Shown one piece after another: positions 17,884 through 25,967 of a stretch of DNA of 64,000 nt (the stretch's first letter is position 1; each line of letters starts with the position of its first letter). Both the position numbers and the translations under genes were made by a program. Source of the stretch: Micrococcus porci (lineage in GTDB: Bacteria; Actinomycetota; Actinomycetes; Actinomycetales; Micrococcaceae); assembly GCF_020097155.1 (NCBI RefSeq), contig NZ_CP083691.1, forward strand, positions 1,674,001-1,738,000. Direction: 5' to 3'. The notes below the pieces were generated by a model that saw only the letters and a list, made by a program, of their open reading frames with translations, was not told the DNA's origin and did no database searches.

Positions 17884-19485
17884 TCAGTGCGTCGTGTCGA
17901 CGTCGTCCTGGGGGAGCGGCTCGTGCTGCACGAGATGGTCCTCGTCCGCCCGGGACGAGTCCTCGTCGACCATGATCCGGGTGATCTCCGCCCGGATCTC
18001 CTCTCCGGGCACGCCCCAGCCGCGCTCGTAGCCGTAGATCTCGCGCAGCGGGGTCTGGGACCGGGTCTGCTCCACGAGGGCCACGTCGTCGGGGGAGAGG
18101 AGGGCGGGATGGGGCACCCCGGCCGCCTCGGAGACCTTGATCAGGTCGCGGCGCAGCGTCTGGACGTAGCCGACCAGGCGCTGGGACTTCTCCTGCGGAT
18201 CCAGCCCGGCGGCGAGCCAGGGGTTCTGGGTGGCGACACCCGCCGGGCAGGTGTCCAGGTGGCACTTCTGAGCCTGGATGCAGCCGATCGCGAGCATCGC
18301 CTCGCGGGCCACGTTGACCATGTCCACACCGAGGGCGAACGCGACCAGGGCGTTGTCCGGCAGTCCGAGCTTGCCGGAGCCGATCCAGGTCACGCGGTCG
18401 GTGAGGCCGCGGGCGGCGAAGATCCTGTAGACCTCGGTGAAGGCCACGCGGAACGGGAACGCCACCGAGTCGGAGAAGATCAGCGGGGCGGCGCCGGTGC
18501 CGCCCTCGCCGCCGTCGATGGTGATGAAGTCGACGCCGCGGGTGCCGTCGGCCATCGCGTCGGCGAGCTCGTGCCAGAAGCCGAGGTCGCCCACGGCGGA
18601 CTTGATTCCGACGGGCAGGCCGGTGCGCTCGGCGACGCGCTCGACGAAGTCGAGCATCTCGTCCACCGTGCTGAACTCCGAGTGGCGCGACGGGCTGGCG
18701 ACGTCCTTGCCCTCCTCGACGCCGCGGATCCGGGCGATCTCCGCGTTCACCTTCGCGCCGGGCAGGTGCCCGCCGAGACCCGGCTTGGCGCCCTGGCTGA
18801 GCTTGATCTCGAGCGCGCGCACGGGGGCGGACTCGACGACGGCCGCCAGCTTCTCCATGTCGAAGTTGCCGTGGGCGTCGCGGCAGCCGAAGTACCCGGT
18901 GCCGATCTGCAGCATGAGGTCGCCGCCCTGTCGGTGGTGGTCGGACAGGCCGCCCTCGCCGGTGTTGTGCATGAACCCGCCCAGGGCCGCACCCTTGTTG
19001 AGCGCGGTGATCGCCTGCGGGCTGAGGGAGCCGAAGGACATGGCCGACACGTTCACGACCGAGTTCGGGCGGAACGCATGGCGCCGGCCGCGCGGGCCGC
19101 CGAGCACCTTCGCGCTGGGCAGGGCCTTGCCCGGGTCCAGCGCGAGGGCGGACATGGGGGCGACGTCGGAGAACGTGCGGTGCTTGACCACGGCATAGGA
19201 CGTGTGCTCGACGTCGTTGTCCGTGCCGAAGCCGTAGTAGTTGTTCTTGCCCTTCGAGGAGGTGTACACCCATCGGCGCTGGTCGCGGCTGAAGGGGCGC
19301 TCCTCGTTGTTCGCCGCCACGATGTACTGGCGCAGCTCGGGGCCGATGGTCTCGAGCGCCCAGCGGGCGCGGGCGAGGACCGGGAAGTTGTGGCGGAGGG
19401 CGTGCTGCTTCTGGGTGAGGTCGCGGACGGCGACGCCGGCCACGCCCAGGGCGGCCGCCGCGGCGGCGAGGGTCTTCGAATTCAT
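17884..19485 (-). CDS. FMN-binding glutamate synthase family protein
   Basis: The 533-residue protein matches the FMN- and Fe-S-binding synthase domain of glutamate synthase without the glutaminase and NADPH domains. Visible segments are NVSAMSFGSLSPQAITALNKGA, given here in part as SFGSLSPQAITA, the FMN region FITIDGGEGGTGAAPL, and the cluster-binding QAQKCHLDTCPAG. An N-terminal hydrophobic stretch (residues 3-20) may anchor it to the membrane. Members of this family occur alone in many bacteria and their reaction is not settled. ATG 19485 is chosen for the GGGTGGC signal just upstream and the usual family N-terminus. Confidence 0.88.
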   Translation of the reverse strand: MNSKTLAAAAAALGVAGVAVRDLTQKQHALRHNFPVLARARWALETIGPELRQYIVAANNEERPFSRDQRRWVYTSSKGKNNYYGFGTDNDVEHTSYAVVKHRTFSDVAPMSALALDPGKALPSAKVLGGPRGRRHAFRPNSVVNVSAMSFGSLSPQAITALNKGAALGGFMHNTGEGGLSDHHRQGGDLMLQIGTGYFGCRDAHGNFDMEKLAAVVESAPVRALEIKLSQGAKPGLGGHLPGAKVNAEIARIRGVEEGKDVASPSRHSEFSTVDEMLDFVERVAERTGLPVGIKSAVGDLGFWHELADAMADGTRGVDFITIDGGEGGTGAAPLIFSDSVAFPFRVAFTEVYRIFAARGLTDRVTWIGSGKLGLPDNALVAFALGVDMVNVAREAMLAIGCIQAQKCHLDTCPAGVATQNPWLAAGLDPQEKSQRLVGYVQTLRRDLIKVSEAAGVPHPALLSPDDVALVEQTRSQTPLREIYGYERGWGVPGEEIRAEITRIMVDEDSSRADEDHLVQHEPLPQDDVDTTH

Positions 19486-19599
19486 GCCACCCACTGTGGG
19501 GGAGCGGATGCCCGGGAGCCAGCCGCGACGCGCCGGGAGCGGGCGATTCGCGACGGAGGTCGTCCGGAGGCCCGACGCGACGACAACCACCGACCGAGT

Positions 19600-19969
19600 T
19601 CATGGAACCGACGCCTCCTGTTCACTGACGGTGCGGGCTGGACGCCGATCGCGGTCACTGACGTCGGAGACCGAGGCCAAGGCCGGCTCCTGCACCACCA
19701 AGGACGGCAAGTCCTACAAGGCGTTCGGCCGCTTCGCCGACGAGGGCGCCTGGTGGGACGCCGAGCGCGGCGGCTTCGTGTTCGACGCGTCCTTCGACAA
19801 GGCGTTCCACGACGGTCAGATCTGGTTCTTCGACGTGAAGGCCGGGACCATCACGATCGACGCGTACTACCCGCTGACCGCCCCGAACTTCTCGGAGGAA
19901 AGGCGCAGCGCGCCCGCGGCTGACCGCGCCGCACCCGGGGGACCGCAGCTGACCAACAAGTTGACATAA
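19600..19969 (+). pseudogene. Fragment resembling a PhoX/DUF839 phosphatase, broken at both ends
   Basis: The stretch encodes a piece that looks like real protein: RFADEGAWWDAERGGFVFD followed by DGQIWFFDVKAGTITIDAYY. The pattern EGAWWD then GQ(I/V)W-x-(F/Y)D is typical of the DUF839 (PhoX-like alkaline phosphatase) beta-propeller. Upstream, TDGAGWTPIAVTDV is read in a different frame, so a frameshift near 19675 is likely. There is no start codon with a ribosome binding site and no signal peptide. The reading frame ends at TAA 19967-19969, inside an AT-rich palindrome. At roughly 110 codons against the several hundred expected, this is a relic. Confidence 0.5.
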
Positions 19970-19979
19970 TGTACATTAT
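19966..19979. repeat. 14-bp perfect palindrome ATAATGTACATTAT
   Basis: An AT-rich, perfectly self-complementary sequence preceded by TTGAC sits in otherwise very GC-rich DNA. It marks the 3' end of the DUF839-like relic. Such sites can be repressor operators or recombinase/resolvase binding sites. No regulator or recombinase gene is adjacent, so its role is unknown. Confidence 0.6.
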
Positions 19980-20060
19980 CGGTTCACGAGCCAGGGGCGG
20001 AACGACGCCGGAATCCGCCCGGCGCCGCCCCCGCGCTGACCGTGTGTGCGGGCGGACGGA
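19980..20060. other. Spacer after the palindrome, no gene seen
   Basis: Together with 19486-19965 this forms a 575-base stretch without an intact gene. The part before 19600 holds only the leader of the glutamate synthase-like gene. The part after the palindrome holds no recognisable element. Confidence 0.5.
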
Positions 20061-20621
20061 TCAGACCAGGCGTGCCACCACAAGGCCGGAGAACCCGTCG
20101 CCCTCGGCGACGAGCGCCCGCCCGCCGTCGGCGGTGTCCGCGGGGTCCAGCTCGTAGGGCATGTCGAGCTCGCCCGCGGCCGGGCCGGTGCCCACGGCCG
20201 TCACCGTCATGTCCGGCTGACGCGTTCCGGTGCGGACGCCGTGCTCGTCGTGGACCTCCAGGACCTCCTGGGCGAGCTCTCCGGCGACGCCGCGGCGGAG
20301 CACCTCTCGCGCCTCGGGGTCCGTGAGCGCGTCGTGGATCCACCGGGTGCCCAGCACCGAGTGCTCGGCGGTCAGCAGCACGGTCGCGCCGTCGCGGGCC
20401 GCAGAGCGGTACGACAGCGGGGTCTGCACCAGACGCCCGTCGTCGGCACCGCCGACGCGGACGAGCATGACCTCGAGGCCGAGCTCCCCGGCCGGGTCGT
20501 CGAACCGGTACGAGCCGGCCCTGGTGAACGGCACGTCCGGATCCTCGCCGTGGGCCACGAGGGCGCGACGGATCCACTCGTTCTTGTCGGGGTCGAGCTG
20601 GGCGCTGTAGATGAAGGACAT
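20061..20621 (-). CDS. Maltokinase N-terminal cap-like domain protein (stand-alone)
   Basis: The 186-residue protein matches the N-terminal cap domain of actinobacterial maltokinase-like proteins. It begins MSFIYSAQLDPDKNEW and contains AGSYRFDDPAGELGLEVMLV and LLTAEHSVLGTRWIHDAL, which are the family's signature blocks. The kinase domain that normally follows is missing. Stand-alone versions are known in Micrococcales and have no assigned function. The ATG at 20621 begins at the conserved start of the domain. It is downstream of, and in the same direction as, the flavin reductase gene (51 bases apart), so the two may be co-transcribed. Confidence 0.7.
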   Translation of the reverse strand: MSFIYSAQLDPDKNEWIRRALVAHGEDPDVPFTRAGSYRFDDPAGELGLEVMLVRVGGADDGRLVQTPLSYRSAARDGATVLLTAEHSVLGTRWIHDALTDPEAREVLRRGVAGELAQEVLEVHDEHGVRTGTRQPDMTVTAVGTGPAAGELDMPYELDPADTADGGRALVAEGDGFSGLVVARLV

Positions 20622-20672
20622 GTCCTGGACGCTACCCGCCGATGCGCCCGCCCGACAGCCCGTCGACGACGC

Positions 20673-22796
20673 TCAGTCCTGCACGGCCAGCACGGCGTCG
20701 TCCATGGCCCGGTAGGCGTCCACCTCCGCGGCCACCCGTGCGCCGCCGATCACCGTCACCGCCTCCGGATCCCAGCCGGCGGCCAGGAGATCTCCGGCGA
20801 GGCCGTCCTCGGACTCCTGGCCGGCGCACACGACCACGTCGGTGACCGGCAGCACGAGCCGTCGGCGCCCCGGGTCCCCGTCACCGCCCACGGCGGGTGC
20901 CGTCACGTGCAGCCCGTCCCGGTCCACGCGCTCGTAGGAGACGCCGGAGAGCATCTCGACGCCGAGGGCCCGCAGCTCGAGCCGATGCACCCATCCGGTG
21001 GTCGGTCGCAGACGGGAGCCCACGGGCTCGGGTGAACGCTGCAGCAGGAAGACCCGGCGGGCGCGCTCAGCCGGCTCGGGACGGGTCAGTCCCCCGGGGG
21101 CGGTCGGGTCGTCGTCGGCCACGCCCCAGCGGGCGCGCCAGTGCTCGAGCGGTTCCGGCTCCCCCAACGCGGCGCCGCCCTCCGGGGACGCCAGCAGTTC
21201 GGCGACGTCCACGCCGACTCCCCCGGCGCCGATCACGGCGACCGCGGCGCCGCACCGGACCCGCCCGGCCACGACGTCGTCATAGCGGTGGACGGCCGGG
21301 GCGCCCGGCTCCCCCACGCCGGGCAGGTCCACGTCCCGCGGGCGCACCCCGGTCGCGATGATGACCCGGTCGAAGGCCGGGCGGCCGTCCTCGGTCAGGA
21401 GCGTCCGGGGTGTCACCCGCGTCTCCCGGCGCAGGTGCACCCCGGCCGCGACCGCTCGTGCCTCCAGGTGCCGCAGGGCGGGCTCGAACTCCTCCTTGCC
21501 CGGGATCCTCCGCGCCAGGCGGAACTGGCCACCGACCTCCTCGGTCGCTTCGAACAACGTCACGTCATGCCCGAACCCCGCTGCCCGATGCGCTGCGGTC
21601 AGCCCGGCGGGCCCCGCACCGACGACGGCGACGCGCCGGCGGCGGCCGATCTCCACCGGCACGGGGCGGGCGTACCGGGGATCGGTCTCCCGGCCCGCCC
21701 GCGGATTCATGAGGCAGCTGACCGGGCGTCCCGCCATGACGTGGTCCAGGCAGGCCTGGTTGCAGGCGATGCACGGGGTCAGGTGCTCGGCCCCGGCCCG
21801 GCCGACGGTGCGCACCCAGTCGGGGTCGGCGAGCAGCGGGCGGGCGACCGCGACCAGGTCCGCCGCGCCGCCCCGCAGCAGGGCCTCGGCGTCGTCGGGC
21901 GTCGTGAGGCGGTTCGCGGCGATCACGGGGATGCCCACCGCCGCCCGTACCCGTGCACTGGCCTCGGCCCACGCCGCCCGCGGGACGGAGGTCACCACGG
22001 TCGGGACGCGGGACTCGTGCCAGCCGATGCCGGTCATGATCAGGTCGGCGCCGGCCGCCTCGAACGCGCGCGCCGTGTCCAGCGCCTCCGCGGAGGTCTG
22101 GCCGCCGGGCACCAGGTCCGTCAGCGAGGTGCGCACGGAGAGCAGGCCCGTCTCCCCCAGCGCCTCCCGCACGGCGGCGACGACGGCTACCGGGAAGCGC
22201 CGCCGGTTCTCGGCGGAGCCGCCGTACCGGTCCTCGCGGAGGTTGGTGGACGGGGCCAGGAACTGGTTGAGCAGGTAGCCCTCCGAGGCCATGACCTCGA
22301 CCCCGTCGTAGCCGGCCTCCAGGGCCAGCCGTGCCGACCGGGCATACGCGGCGACGAGCTCCTCGACCTCCGCCTCCGTGAGCGCGTGCGCGGTGTGCCG
22401 GGAGATCGGCGCGCGTGTCGCCGACGCGGAGACGAGGTCCGCCCCGCGCGCGTACCGGCCCGCGTGCAGCAGCTGCACCAGGATCCGGCCGCCCTCCGCG
22501 TGCACCGCGTCCGTGAGCGTGCGGTGGGCCGCGGCGTCCGCGGCGTCGGCGAGGAGGCCGCCTCCCGGGCTCACGGCGCCCTCCGGCGTCACGCCGACCC
22601 CGCCCGTGACGATCAGGCCGACTCCCCCGGCGGCGCGCTCGGCGTAGAACGCGGCCAGGGCGGGCAGGTCCGCGTGGCTGTCCTCGAGCCCCAGGTGCAT
22701 GGAGCCCATGACCACGCGGTTGCGCAGGACGGTGCGGCGGACGGTCAGCGGCTCCAGCAGTCGGTGCGAGGCGGGGGCGTCGGTCATGTGTGTCAT
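20673..22796 (-). CDS. NADH:flavin oxidoreductase / 2,4-dienoyl-CoA reductase-like (FadH type)
   Basis: The 707-residue protein has an N-terminal Old-Yellow-Enzyme-type TIM barrel that binds FMN (about residues 10-330). A 4Fe-4S motif, CIACNQACLDHVMAGRPVSC, follows near residue 345, then an FAD/NAD(P)-binding domain with VAVVGAGPAGLTAA and a second Rossmann motif VAVIGAGGVGVDVAE. This is the architecture of FadH and trimethylamine dehydrogenase-type enzymes. The substrate may be an unsaturated acyl-CoA, but no fatty-acid genes are adjacent. The start MTHMTDAP at 22796 is chosen because upstream codons are low-complexity. The ATG at 22787 is equally possible. Confidence 0.85.
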   Translation of the reverse strand: MTHMTDAPASHRLLEPLTVRRTVLRNRVVMGSMHLGLEDSHADLPALAAFYAERAAGGVGLIVTGGVGVTPEGAVSPGGGLLADAADAAAHRTLTDAVHAEGGRILVQLLHAGRYARGADLVSASATRAPISRHTAHALTEAEVEELVAAYARSARLALEAGYDGVEVMASEGYLLNQFLAPSTNLREDRYGGSAENRRRFPVAVVAAVREALGETGLLSVRTSLTDLVPGGQTSAEALDTARAFEAAGADLIMTGIGWHESRVPTVVTSVPRAAWAEASARVRAAVGIPVIAANRLTTPDDAEALLRGGAADLVAVARPLLADPDWVRTVGRAGAEHLTPCIACNQACLDHVMAGRPVSCLMNPRAGRETDPRYARPVPVEIGRRRRVAVVGAGPAGLTAAHRAAGFGHDVTLFEATEEVGGQFRLARRIPGKEEFEPALRHLEARAVAAGVHLRRETRVTPRTLLTEDGRPAFDRVIIATGVRPRDVDLPGVGEPGAPAVHRYDDVVAGRVRCGAAVAVIGAGGVGVDVAELLASPEGGAALGEPEPLEHWRARWGVADDDPTAPGGLTRPEPAERARRVFLLQRSPEPVGSRLRPTTGWVHRLELRALGVEMLSGVSYERVDRDGLHVTAPAVGGDGDPGRRRLVLPVTDVVVCAGQESEDGLAGDLLAAGWDPEAVTVIGGARVAAEVDAYRAMDDAVLAVQD

Positions 22797-22933
22797 GGGC
22801 GTCACAGTAGCCGGGACGCGTCGTCCCCGGCACCCCGCCTTCGTGCGGCGCCCCCCCGCCGTCATCGGCCGCGGTGGCGGGCCGCCCGCAGATCCGGCAG
22901 GATGGGCGGTGACGGGGATCACGAGGGGGATGC

Positions 22934-23413
22934 ATGGAGTGGATCGAGGCCAACGCCGACTGGCTCTGGCTCGTCCTGGCCCTGGGCCTGGTGGGCGCTG
23001 AGCTGCTGAGCCTGGACCTGGTGCTGGCGATGCTGGCCGCCGGCGCGCTCTCCGCGGGCGTCGCCGCCCTGGCCGGGGCGCCCCTGGGCCTGCAGCTGGG
23101 CGTGTTCGTCGTCGTCTCGCTGCTCACCCTCGTCGCCGTGCGCCCGGCGGCGATGCGCCGCCTGCACCCGGACCCGGCCGTCGGCGCGTCCTGGCTCGAC
23201 GGCCTCTCCGGCCGCCGCCTCACCGCCACCGGACCGGTCACGGACGAAGGCGGACGGATCGACGTCGACGGGGAGACCTGGAGTGCCCGCGTGGAGCCCG
23301 GCGCCGCCCCCGCCGCCCACGGCCAGGGGGTGACCGTCCTGCGCGTCGAGGGCGCCCATCTGATCCTGCGTCCGGACCCCGTCATCGACTGGGACGCGCC
23401 CGCCCACGACTGA
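22934..23413 (+). CDS. NfeD-like membrane protein
   Basis: The 159-residue protein has an N-terminal pair or triplet of transmembrane helices (residues 8-70) and a C-terminal OB-fold domain. The OB-fold includes GLSGRRLTATGPVTDEGG and GETWSARVEPG, the pattern of short NfeD proteins. NfeD proteins work with SPFH/band-7 proteins in membrane microdomains. That partner is the next gene, 33 bases downstream, which strongly supports the call. It is divergent from the FadH-like gene. ATG 22934 follows a GAGGGGG signal. Confidence 0.88.
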   Translation: MEWIEANADWLWLVLALGLVGAELLSLDLVLAMLAAGALSAGVAALAGAPLGLQLGVFVVVSLLTLVAVRPAAMRRLHPDPAVGASWLDGLSGRRLTATGPVTDEGGRIDVDGETWSARVEPGAAPAAHGQGVTVLRVEGAHLILRPDPVIDWDAPAHD

Positions 23414-23446
23414 CCACCCCATCCGCCTCCATCGAACGGAGTCCCC

Positions 23447-24592
23447 GTGGAGTTCCTCATCGTCCTCGCGGTCCTGGCCGTGCTCGTCGGCGTCCTGCTG
23501 GCGTCCTCGGTCAAGATCATCCCGCAGGCCCGCACCGCCAACGTCGAGCGGCTGGGCAAGTACCAGCGCACCGCCGGCGCCGGACTGACCCTGATCATCC
23601 CGTTCATCGACCGCATGCTGCCCATGGTGGACATGCGCGAGCAGGTGGTCTCCTTCCCCCCGCAGCCGGTGATCACCGAGGACAACCTCGTGGTCTCCAT
23701 CGACACGGTCGTGTACTTCCAGGTGACCGACGCCAAGGCGGCGACCTACGAGATCGCCAACTACATCCACGCCGTCGAGCAGCTCACCACCACCACGCTG
23801 CGCAACGTCGTCGGCGGCATGAACCTCGAGGAGGCCCTCACCTCCCGCGACGCCATCAACTCCCAGCTGCGCGGGGTGCTGGACGACGCCACCAGCCGGT
23901 GGGGGCTGCGGGTCTCCCGCGTGGAGCTGAAGGCGATCGATCCGCCCATGTCAATCCAGGACTCCATGGAGAAGCAGATGCGTGCCGAGCGTGACCGCCG
24001 CGCCGCGATCCTCACCGCCGAGGGCACCAAGCAGGCGGCCATCCTCACCGCCGAGGGCGAGCGGCAGTCCGCCATCCTCTCCGCGGAGGGTGAGGCGCAG
24101 GCCCGCGTGCTGCGGGCCAACGCCGAGGCCGAGGCCATCGAGGTCGTCTTCGACGCGATCCACTCCGGCGGCGCGGACAGCGAGGTGCTGGCCTACCAGT
24201 ACCTCCAGTCCCTGCCGAAGATCGCCGAGGGCACCTCCAACACGATGTTCGTCGTCCCCGCCGAGCTCACCCGCGCCCTGCAGGGCCTGGGCGAGGCCTT
24301 CTCCCCGGGTTCCCCGTCGGCGGCCGGGACCGGCTCCTCCGACACCTCCGACGACGCCGCCCCCGCCGCGGGCCGGGCCGCCACCGGTCCCGGGGGTCGG
24401 CGTCGGGGACGCGCCTCGGAGGGTGCGCGGCCGACCACCGCGGAGGAGCTCCGCTCCTCCGGGCTGCTGGACGCGATGACCGCGGGCGCCCTCACCGCCG
24501 ACCGGATGCCCCAGACCAGCCTCGACGAGGCCCTGCAGACGCCGCCCGAGGCCGAGCCGGCCCCGGTGCGCCGCGAGCCGGGAATGCCGTGA
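23447..24592 (+). CDS. SPFH/band-7 domain protein (stomatin/flotillin-like)
   Basis: The 381-residue protein has one N-terminal transmembrane segment (FLIVLAVLAVLVGVLL) and a band-7 domain starting KIIPQARTANVERLGKYQRT. A long Ala/Glu-rich coiled-coil region follows (about residues 175-235), with near-repeats of the unit AAILTAEGxxQ. The C-terminal tail of about 90 residues is low-complexity and polar, and ends in an MTAGALTADRMPQ-like helix. It likely forms oligomeric membrane scaffolds with the NfeD protein encoded just upstream. The start is GTG 23447, with GGAG nearby. Confidence 0.9.
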   Translation: MEFLIVLAVLAVLVGVLLASSVKIIPQARTANVERLGKYQRTAGAGLTLIIPFIDRMLPMVDMREQVVSFPPQPVITEDNLVVSIDTVVYFQVTDAKAATYEIANYIHAVEQLTTTTLRNVVGGMNLEEALTSRDAINSQLRGVLDDATSRWGLRVSRVELKAIDPPMSIQDSMEKQMRAERDRRAAILTAEGTKQAAILTAEGERQSAILSAEGEAQARVLRANAEAEAIEVVFDAIHSGGADSEVLAYQYLQSLPKIAEGTSNTMFVVPAELTRALQGLGEAFSPGSPSAAGTGSSDTSDDAAPAAGRAATGPGGRRRGRASEGARPTTAEELRSSGLLDAMTAGALTADRMPQTSLDEALQTPPEAEPAPVRREPGMP

Positions 24593-24692
24593 GAGGATCG
24601 GTGGTTGCACCGATGACGACCTGCGCCGCCGAGTCGCCCGTGAGCGTCCGCCGCACGGCGGACCCGGGCCGGCGGCACGACGAGGAGGACGA

Positions 24693-25034
24693 ATGAGCGA
24701 CCGCAGCCTGCGGGGCATGCGCCTGGGGGCGCAGTCCCTGGAGTCCGAGGCCGGCGTCGAGCCGGCGCCGCGCCAGCGCGTGGAGTACCGCACCGAGGAC
24801 GGCGAGCAGGTGTTCGTGACCTTCGCCCAGGAGGCCGAGGTCCCCACGACCTGGACCTCCAAGACCGGCAAGGAGGCCCTGCGGGTGGACGGCGAGAAGC
24901 CGGAGGAGAACCCCGGCAAGCCGGTCCGCACCCACTGGGACATGCTGCTGGAGCGCCGCTCCATGGAGGAGCTGGAGGAGACCTTCCAGATCCAGCTCAA
25001 GAAGCTGCACGCCTCCCGCGGCGAGGCGGTCTGA
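24693..25034 (+). CDS. rbpA: RNA polymerase-binding protein RbpA
   Basis: The 113-residue protein matches the actinobacterial transcription factor RbpA. RbpA binds RNA polymerase and the principal sigma factor and stabilises the open promoter complex. The N-terminus SLRGMRLGAQSLESE, the core domain QRVEYRTEDGEQVFVTFAQ, and the sigma-interacting C-terminus HWDMLLERRSMEELEETF are all clear. The zinc-binding cysteines found in some homologues are absent, as they are in several other RbpA proteins. It lies 100 bases after the SPFH gene and has its own AGGAGGA ribosome signal before ATG 24693. A strong terminator follows. Confidence 0.95.
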   Translation: MSDRSLRGMRLGAQSLESEAGVEPAPRQRVEYRTEDGEQVFVTFAQEAEVPTTWTSKTGKEALRVDGEKPEENPGKPVRTHWDMLLERRSMEELEETFQIQLKKLHASRGEAV

Positions 25035-25063
25035 GCACCCGTTCCCCCACCAGGGGCACGTGG

Positions 25064-25096
25064 GAAGGGCCCCGCCGGTCTCCGGCGGGGCCCTTC
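25064..25096. terminator. Bidirectional terminator between rbpA and ppm1
   Basis: Arms 25064-25078 and 25082-25096 pair perfectly over 15 bp with the 3-base loop TCT. It separates two converging genes. Confidence 0.9.
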
Positions 25097-25118
25097 GCGT
25101 CCCTGGAATCCCCCGGGG

Positions 25119-25856
25119 TCAGCCGCGCTGGGGGCCGCGACCCGTCAGGGTCTCCCAACGGGCCTGCAGCCCCCACTTGGTGACGTTCACGACGGCCTCC
25201 CCCACGATGCCGCCGCTCATCTTCGACTCGCCCAGCTCGCGCTCCACGAACGTGATGGGCACCTCGACGATGCGCAGGCCGAGGCGGGCGACGCGGAAGG
25301 TCATGTCGACCTGGAAGCCGTAGCCCTTGGACTGGACGGCGCCCAGGTCGATCCTGCGCAGCGTGTCCGCGCGGTACGCGCGGTAGCCGGCGGTGATGTC
25401 GGTGAGCTTGAGGCCCAGCATGATGCGCGGGTACAGGGATCCCGCGGCGGAGATGAGCTTGCGGGAGGCGGGCCAGTTGACCATCTTGCCGCCGGGCACG
25501 CGCCGCGAGCCGATCACGAGGTCCGCGGTGCGCACGGCCTCGAGCAGGCGGGGCAGCTGCTCCGGCTGGTGGGAGCCGTCCGCGTCCATCTCGACGAGCA
25601 CGTCGTAGCCGCGCTCCAGGCCCCAGCGGAAGCCCGCGATGTACGCGCCGCCCAGGCCGTTCTTCTCGGCGCGGTGCAGCACGTGGACGTGGTCGTCCTC
25701 CGCGGCTCGGGCGTCGGCCCAGGCGCCGGTGCCGTCCGGCGAGGCGTCGTCCACCACGAGCACGTCCGAGTCCGGGACGGCGTCGCGGAGCCGGCCCAGG
25801 GTGAGCGGCAGCGACTCGATCTCGTTGTAGGTGGGGATGATGGTGAGCACGCGCAT
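25119..25856 (-). CDS. ppm1: Polyprenol monophosphomannose synthase (GT2)
   Basis: The 245-residue glycosyltransferase makes polyprenyl-phosphate-mannose from GDP-mannose, the donor for lipomannan synthesis and protein mannosylation outside the membrane. The N-terminus IIPTYNEIESLPL, the nucleotide-binding VVDDASPDGTG, the DxD-like EMDADGSHQPEQLP, and the conserved GSRRVPGG and KGYGFQVDMTFR are present. It has only the catalytic domain. The apolipoprotein N-acyltransferase domain fused to it in some mycobacteria is absent, and no lnt gene is adjacent. The degenerate amidohydrolase gene lies upstream in the same direction. Confidence 0.93.
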   Translation of the reverse strand: MRVLTIIPTYNEIESLPLTLGRLRDAVPDSDVLVVDDASPDGTGAWADARAAEDDHVHVLHRAEKNGLGGAYIAGFRWGLERGYDVLVEMDADGSHQPEQLPRLLEAVRTADLVIGSRRVPGGKMVNWPASRKLISAAGSLYPRIMLGLKLTDITAGYRAYRADTLRRIDLGAVQSKGYGFQVDMTFRVARLGLRIVEVPITFVERELGESKMSGGIVGEAVVNVTKWGLQARWETLTGRGPQRG

Positions 25857-25967
25857 CCGGTGGTCTCGTCTTCCGTGTCGTGGCGGCCCCGCCTGACGGG
25901 GCTCGTTGGCATCCGTTCGAGTATAGGAACCCTCCGGCCCGCCCGCGTCCGGGGCGCGCGGGCGGGC

